The translations under genes and the position numbers were made by a program. A DNA stretch of 18,992 bases, taken from assembly GCA_910577085.1 (NCBI GenBank), contig CAJTLE010000048.1:1-18992 (forward strand), in the 5' to 3' direction. A model generated the notes under the pieces. That model saw only the letters and a program-made list of their open reading frames with translations, was not told the origin of the DNA and made no database searches. The stretch comes from an uncultured Allobaculum sp. (GTDB taxonomy: Bacteria > Bacillota_I > Bacilli_A > Erysipelotrichales > Erysipelotrichaceae). Of the stretch, positions 15,715-18,992 are shown one piece after another (the stretch's first letter is position 1; each line of letters starts with the position of its first letter).

Positions 15715-16709
15715 AACTTGCGACCATTGGCAGTGGATCGATTGTCGATCTGATGTTCAAGTCCATTGCGGACATTGATGGCATTGATGTTGTTGCTGTC
15801 TACTCCCGCACGATGGATAAAGCCCGCGCATTCGCTGATAAACACCATGTGCCCAAAGCCTATGACGATCTGGATGCCATGTTTGGGGATCCCGAAATCG
15901 ATACCGTCTATATCGCTTCGCCAAACTCCCTGCATTACCCGCAGGCGAAAAAAGCCCTGGAAGCAGGGAAAAATGTCATTCTCGAAAAACCATTCACCCC
16001 AAGCCGCAGACAGGCTGAAGAGCTGTTTGAACTGGCGGAAAAGAATGGCGTCATGATTTTTGAGGCCATTACCAACATCCATACGCCGAATTTTGGATTG
16101 CTTAAAGACAATCTGTCCATGGCCGGCGAGATCCGGGAAGGCGTCTTCAACTTCTCGCAATACTCCAGCCGGTATAAAAAATACATGGATTTCATTGTTG
16201 AAAATGCCTTTAATCCCAAGATGGATGGCGGGGCTTTGATGGATATTAATATTTACAATATTCATCTGGCTCTGGCTTTATTTGGTATGCCTGAATCTGT
16301 CACTTATTTTCCAGTTCTTGGCTGGAATGGAATTGATACTTCAGGTGTGCTGATGATGCAATATCCGCACATGAACATCACCTGCATCGGTTCCAAAGAC
16401 AGCTCCGCGGATTACCTGGCGACCTTACAGGGCGAGCAGGGAACATTCCGCATTGTCAATGGCAGCACCGGCCGTATGAATGATGTCTTCTTTACGCCGC
16501 CTCAGCGCGAGATGGAAAAACAGGAAGATATTCAGATCTCTGTCGATCAGGGATTACATATGAGCTATGAGTTCATGGATTTTCTGGTTGCTCTCAACGA
16601 ACAGAACAAAGAGATGTATGAAGCCTGCAAGAAACAGACCTTGATGGCTGAAGATATTCTCGATCAGGCCCTTGCCCAGCGCAACGCGCTGGCTGCTTCT
16701 CGCGCCTGA
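15711..16709 (+). CDS. Gfo/Idh/MocA-family oxidoreductase
   Basis: This 332-residue NAD(P)-dependent cytoplasmic enzyme would oxidise or reduce a sugar, inositol or related hydroxyl compound. The N-terminal Rossmann fold starts with IGSGSIVD, a variant glycine motif, and the family lysine sits in ILEKPFTP at 90-97. The C-terminal beta-sheet domain starts near 120, where GGALMDINIYNIHLAL contains the conserved Asp and His pattern of the active site. The ATG is inside the kinase stop codon (ATGA), so translation depends on the kinase gene. Two terminators follow. A stand-alone dehydrogenase hard-wired to a two-component operon is unusual. Substrate is unknown. Confidence 0.88.
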   Translation: MKLATIGSGSIVDLMFKSIADIDGIDVVAVYSRTMDKARAFADKHHVPKAYDDLDAMFGDPEIDTVYIASPNSLHYPQAKKALEAGKNVILEKPFTPSRRQAEELFELAEKNGVMIFEAITNIHTPNFGLLKDNLSMAGEIREGVFNFSQYSSRYKKYMDFIVENAFNPKMDGGALMDINIYNIHLALALFGMPESVTYFPVLGWNGIDTSGVLMMQYPHMNITCIGSKDSSADYLATLQGEQGTFRIVNGSTGRMNDVFFTPPQREMEKQEDIQISVDQGLHMSYEFMDFLVALNEQNKEMYEACKKQTLMAEDILDQALAQRNALAASRA

Positions 16710-16755
16710 CTTTCTGGGTCGTTTTCGAACCAACAAAAATAGATTAGATCCGTAC

Positions 16756-16788
16756 AAAAGAATCAGTCTCAACCGGCTGGTTCTTTTT
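16756..16788 (+). terminator. First terminator after the oxidoreductase
   Basis: AAAAGAATCAG (16756-16766) pairs with CTGGTTCTTTT (16777-16787), 11 pairs with one T-G, around a 10-base loop. The right arm merges into the T tract. Confidence 0.82.
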
Positions 16789-16827
16789 GTTTGGTCAGAG
16801 TGAGGGTAGAATGAGAACGGAAAAAGG

Positions 16828-16853
16828 CTAGAATCCGACAGATTCTGGTTTTT
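16828..16853 (+). terminator. Second, tandem terminator-like hairpin
   Basis: CTAGAATC (16828-16835) pairs with GATTCTGG (16841-16848), 8 pairs with one T-G, around CGACA and is followed by TTTTT (16849-16853). It lies 40 bases after the first terminator and about 195 bases before the M42 start. Confidence 0.75.
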
Positions 16854-16898
16854 ATAACGCGTACAGAGGGTCATCTCGACGAGTCCCTGCTGGTGTCG

Positions 16899-16925
16899 AT
16901 TGATCACTATTGATCTCGATTGATC
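16899..16925. repeat. Three ATTGATC repeats spaced exactly 10 bp
   Basis: ATTGATC occurs at 16899-16905, 16909-16915 and 16919-16925, one helical turn apart, on the same face of the DNA. The array lies between the tandem terminators and the M42 gene and could be a regulator binding array. No strong promoter boxes are evident beside it. Confidence 0.6.
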
Positions 16926-17047
16926 CTGGCTTTGATTGCGATGCGGTCGAAAAACTGACTATCTGTACTACATTCGGATCAAAAATCCAAATGAAGAAAA
17001 GGAAATATTCAAAAGATCCTGAAGATGGAGGCAGAAAGAAAATCACT

Positions 17048-18124
17048 ATGAATATGACGGATTTATTCTCCCAGATGAAGGAAGAGCGTTTAATGGGCTG
17101 GATGGAAAAGCTGATCAATACCCCAAGTGTTGTCGGCTATTATCCTGAAATCCACCACCTGCTGGAAGAGTTTGCCAATGAATATGGCTATGAAGTTCTC
17201 TATGATAACCGCCACACCGCCTATATTTACCTGAAAGGAAATGATGAAACCAACACGGTTGTCGTTGGTGCGCATCTGGATACGATCGGCATGGTTGTTC
17301 GTTCCATTGCCGACAATGGATGGTTAAATGTCCGCAACCTTGGCGGCGTCAATTTCCATTCGGTAGAAGGGGAAAACGTGTATGTTCACACCCGTCACAA
17401 TGGAACTTACTCGGGTATGTTAATTAACCAGTCTCATTCCGTGCATGTCTTTGATGATGCCCGCAGCCGTGAACGCGATTTTGCAGAAATGGCCATTGTG
17501 CTGGATGAAGATGTTCATACCAAAGAACAGACCGAAGCATTCGGTGTAAGACCTGGCGATCTGGTCAGCGTAGAACCCCGTTTTGTGACGACAGAGTCCG
17601 GTTATGTCAAAAGCCGTCACATTGATGACAAAGCCAATGTTGCCGTTCTTCTCGAAGCCCTGGCTCTGCTTGCCGAGAACAACCTCAAACCGGCTTACAA
17701 TACGTATTTTGCATTCCCGATCAATGAAGAAATCGGTATGGGCGGGCGTTTTGTTCCTGCAGAAGCCAATGAATACCTGGCTTTAGATATCGGTCTGGTT
17801 GGCGGACTGCAGTCTGGGGATGAAAAGAAAGTTTCGATCTGTGCAGCAGACCGCGTGACTCCATATGACTGGGGTTTAACGACCGAACTTTCCGATCTGG
17901 CTGAAAAATATGACATTGATGCGGTGATGGACATTTTCTACCGCTATTCTTCTGATGCATCAGCCGCCTATCAGGCTGACAATAACCTGGCTCCGGCCTG
18001 CATTGGAATGGGCTGCATGACCAGCCATGGCTACGAGCGCACGCATAAAGACGGTGTTCTCAATACCCTGAAACTGACACTGGCCTATCTGCTTGATCGC
18101 AGCATGCAGTCCAAAGAACTGTAA
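17048..18124 (+). CDS. M42-family metallo-aminopeptidase
   Basis: This 358-residue cytoplasmic enzyme removes N-terminal residues from peptides using two metal ions; family members assemble as large dodecamers. Ligands and catalytic residues are visible: His76 and Asp78 in GAHLDTIGMV, bridging Asp193 in HIDDKAN, Glu227/Glu228 in PINEEIGMGG, Asp247 in LALDIGL and the late His334 in SHGYERTHKDGV. The C-terminal pattern SDASAA followed by SHGYERTH marks a subfamily distinct from the classic PepA form. The start at 17048 is chosen by domain length; GGAGG at 17027-17031 is 16 bases away, which is long, so ATG 17054 or a weak AGAAAG site are possible. The open frame reaches back to 16910 but that part is unlikely to be coding. 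It has no operon partner. Confidence 0.9.
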   Translation: MNMTDLFSQMKEERLMGWMEKLINTPSVVGYYPEIHHLLEEFANEYGYEVLYDNRHTAYIYLKGNDETNTVVVGAHLDTIGMVVRSIADNGWLNVRNLGGVNFHSVEGENVYVHTRHNGTYSGMLINQSHSVHVFDDARSRERDFAEMAIVLDEDVHTKEQTEAFGVRPGDLVSVEPRFVTTESGYVKSRHIDDKANVAVLLEALALLAENNLKPAYNTYFAFPINEEIGMGGRFVPAEANEYLALDIGLVGGLQSGDEKKVSICAADRVTPYDWGLTTELSDLAEKYDIDAVMDIFYRYSSDASAAYQADNNLAPACIGMGCMTSHGYERTHKDGVLNTLKLTLAYLLDRSMQSKEL

Positions 18125-18130
18125 TCGGTC

Positions 18131-18159
18131 AGATGGAAATCGGACAGAAACCGTTTTTT
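18131..18159 (+). terminator. Imperfect terminator after the M42 gene
   Basis: CGG (18141-18143) and CCG (18151-18153), extended by AA/TT past a T-T mismatch, are followed by six T residues (18154-18159). The stem is short. A 10-bp palindrome, GCCAGCTGGC, follows at 18160-18169. Confidence 0.4.
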
Positions 18160-18195
18160 GCCAGCTGGCAGTCATCTATTCTTAAAGGCAGAGTA

Positions 18196-18265
18196 CCCCG
18201 ACTGATTGGCTCAATAATATAGAGTTTGAAATGATTTTTGATGTTTTTTTGCCATTCAGTCGGGG
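18196..18265. repeat. Long inverted repeat in the probable left end of the IS
   Basis: CCCCGACTGA-T-TGGC (18196-18210) is inverted as GCCA-T-TCAGTCGGGG (18251-18265): 14 pairs with one T-T mismatch around a 40-base AT-rich loop containing T7. It lies just beyond the 3' end of tnpA. IS200/IS605 ends carry subterminal hairpins bound by TnpA, but those are usually shorter, so this may instead be a transcription barrier. A second pairing, CCCGCA with TGCGGG, lies at about 18276-18305. I cannot fix the element tip. Confidence 0.55.
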
Positions 18266-18305
18266 GTGAATGCCGCCCGCAATCAGCCCTGCAAGTTGGT
18301 GCGGG

Positions 18306-18725
18306 TTATTTAATGTCCTGATCCTGTATGTACCGTTTGACCGTTTCGGCATTGCGGTCACTGACTGTGCAGATAAAATAGGACATACTCCAAAAGACCG
18401 GCTTCCAATAGTATGGAGCAAGTTCATCCGCAAAGTGCTTTCTGGTCATTCTGGATGATCCCGTTTTTAAGGCATTGACCATTTTGGCCAGATCCATATT
18501 TGGCACAGCTTCAAACAGAATATGAACATGATCAGGTTCTCCATTCATTTCCAGAATGCTCAGTCCTGCCAGTTCCATCTTTTCTTTCAAATACGAATAA
18601 ACAAAATCTTTGACTTCACCCGTCAGTACTGGATGGCGGTATTTCGTTACGAGCACCAGGTGATATTGAAGAAGAAAGCAGCTGTGCTGGTTGAAAAACC
18701 AGCCTTTTTCTTTGTCAAATCGAAT
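18306..18725 (-). CDS. tnpA: IS200/IS605 family HUH transposase TnpA, probable AUU start
   Basis: This Y1 transposase cuts and rejoins single-stranded IS ends. The HUH motif is PDHVH (His66 and His68 in the 139-residue form) and the nucleophile is Tyr132 in VKRYIQDQ. The YYWKPVFWSMSYF block is typical of the family. The frame has a GTG at 18656, but that start would cut off the first strand QYHLVLVTKYR and has no ribosome binding site. Reading upstream in frame, family-like residues (HSCFLLQYHLVLVTKYR) continue, and the only codon at the right distance from the strong AAGGAGG (18731-18737) is ATT at 18723-18725. So either translation starts at AUU, a rare and weak start, or the usual start codon has been lost by mutation. 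The protein is otherwise complete. Confidence 0.82.
   Translation of the reverse strand: MRFDKEKGWFFNQHSCFLLQYHLVLVTKYRHPVLTGEVKDFVYSYLKEKMELAGLSILEMNGEPDHVHILFEAVPNMDLAKMVNALKTGSSRMTRKHFADELAPYYWKPVFWSMSYFICTVSDRNAETVKRYIQDQDIK
18686..18709 (+). terminator. Plus-strand terminator inside the 5' end of tnpA
   Basis: GCTGGTT (18686-18692) pairs perfectly with AACCAGC (18697-18703) around a GAAA tetraloop, followed by CTTTTTC. On the plus strand this is a good intrinsic terminator antisense to tnpA. It would stop transcripts entering from the left before they reach the tnpA/tnpB promoters, or end an antisense RNA. Confidence 0.75.
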
Positions 18726-18748
18726 GTCAGCCTCCTTATAACCAATTG

Positions 18749-18777
18749 TTTACGATATTATTATAATATGTTATAAT
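18749..18777 (+). promoter_or_regulatory. tnpB promoter
   Basis: TTTACG (18749-18754), 17-base spacer, TATAAT (18772-18777). The start point would be near 18784, about 33 bases before the tnpB ATG. It interleaves with the tnpA promoter on the other strand. Confidence 0.65.
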
Positions 18778-18788
18778 TTAAGTGTAAA
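18760..18788 (-). promoter_or_regulatory. tnpA promoter
   Basis: On the minus strand TTTACA (complement of 18783-18788; 5 of 6) is followed after exactly 17 bases by a perfect TATAAT (complement of 18760-18765). Transcription would start near 18753, about 28 bases before the ATT codon. Confidence 0.7.
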
Positions 18789-18816
18789 TTGATGAAAAGG
18801 AGGTGATTAACTGATT

Positions 18817-18992
18817 ATGAATGCCGAAAAAAAGGACGCAGACACCTACGCTGTGCGTAAAGTCCAGATTGATCAGAACCATGAGCTGTATGAATGGTGT
18901 TCAACGATGACTTCTCTTTCCAACAATCTTTACAACACAGGGCTTTTCCACATTCGCCAGTGCATGACAGGTCTGAAAAAAGAACCTGATCA
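18817..18992 (+). CDS. tnpB: TnpB, RNA-guided nuclease of the IS605 family, N-terminal fragment cut by the window edge
   Basis: The 58 visible codons begin MNAEKKDADTYAVRKVQIDQ and continue to CSTMTSLSNNLYNTGLFHIRQ. The last part, a conserved N-terminal block with NNLYN followed by F-x-x-RQ, is typical of TnpB proteins, which are RNA-guided DNA nucleases that help keep IS200/IS605 elements in the genome. The ribosome binding site AAAAGGAGGTGAT (18795-18807) matches nearly the whole 16S 3' end. A four-codon frame, ATGAAAAGGAGGTGA (18792-18806), lies over this site. The catalytic RuvC residues and the guide RNA at the right end are outside the window, so intactness cannot be judged. Confidence 0.8.
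   Translation, partial: MNAEKKDADTYAVRKVQIDQNHELYEWCSTMTSLSNNLYNTGLFHIRQCMTGLKKEPD

Larger units (their letters stand above)
18170..18992. mobile_element. IS200/IS605-type element, left part
   Basis: Divergent tnpA (minus) and tnpB (plus) with a shared 90-base control region define an IS605-like layout. The left boundary falls somewhere between the M42 terminator and the end of tnpA; it is set approximately at 18170. The right end lies outside the window. Such elements move as single-stranded circles and leave no target duplication. Confidence 0.85.

Overview
The window reads as ordinary chromosome of a Firmicute of moderate GC content. Gene order and protein types (cdaA-cdaR-glmM, class II aldolase, OmpR-type two-component pair, M42 aminopeptidase, strong GGAGG ribosome binding sites, UUCG-loop terminators) suit a gut Erysipelotrichia- or Clostridia-like lineage. 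That placement is an inference from style, not a database match.

Layout, left to right. 1-794 is gene-poor. 795-1661 is a highly codon-biased class II fructose-bisphosphate aldolase ending at a textbook terminator, followed by a 16-bp tandem repeat. 2368-4768 is a two-gene unit: an S9 prolyl-oligopeptidase-type peptidase overlapped by a free-standing glucose-type PTS IIA protein that has lost one of its two active-site histidines. 5159-6439 is murA with its own promoter and terminator. 6792-7514 is an orphan LytTR regulator with two LytTR-like boxes upstream. On the minus strand, 7774-7992 is a 72-residue two-helix membrane protein with its own terminator and 8132-8578 is a low-molecular-weight tyrosine phosphatase.

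From 9105 the plus strand carries a Cof-type HAD phosphatase, then cdaA (c-di-AMP synthase), cdaR and glmM. This is the classic link between c-di-AMP synthesis and entry into cell-wall precursor synthesis, and with murA it makes peptidoglycan synthesis the main theme. A response regulator, a histidine kinase and a Gfo/Idh oxidoreductase follow (13454-16709), the last overlapping the kinase by ATGA. Two tandem terminators and a triple 10-bp-phased repeat precede an M42 aminopeptidase (17048-18124).

The right edge is an IS200/IS605-type element. tnpA (HUH Y1 transposase) lies on the minus strand and the start of tnpB on the plus strand, driven by interleaved promoters. tnpA seems to start at an AUU codon, and its first codons contain a plus-strand terminator hairpin. 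The window ends inside tnpB, so the right end and any guide RNA are not visible.

No wholly new system is evident. The best leads are the natural His-to-Gln IIA protein, the tnpA/tnpB control region, the LytTR boxes, and the hairpin leader between cdaR and glmM.
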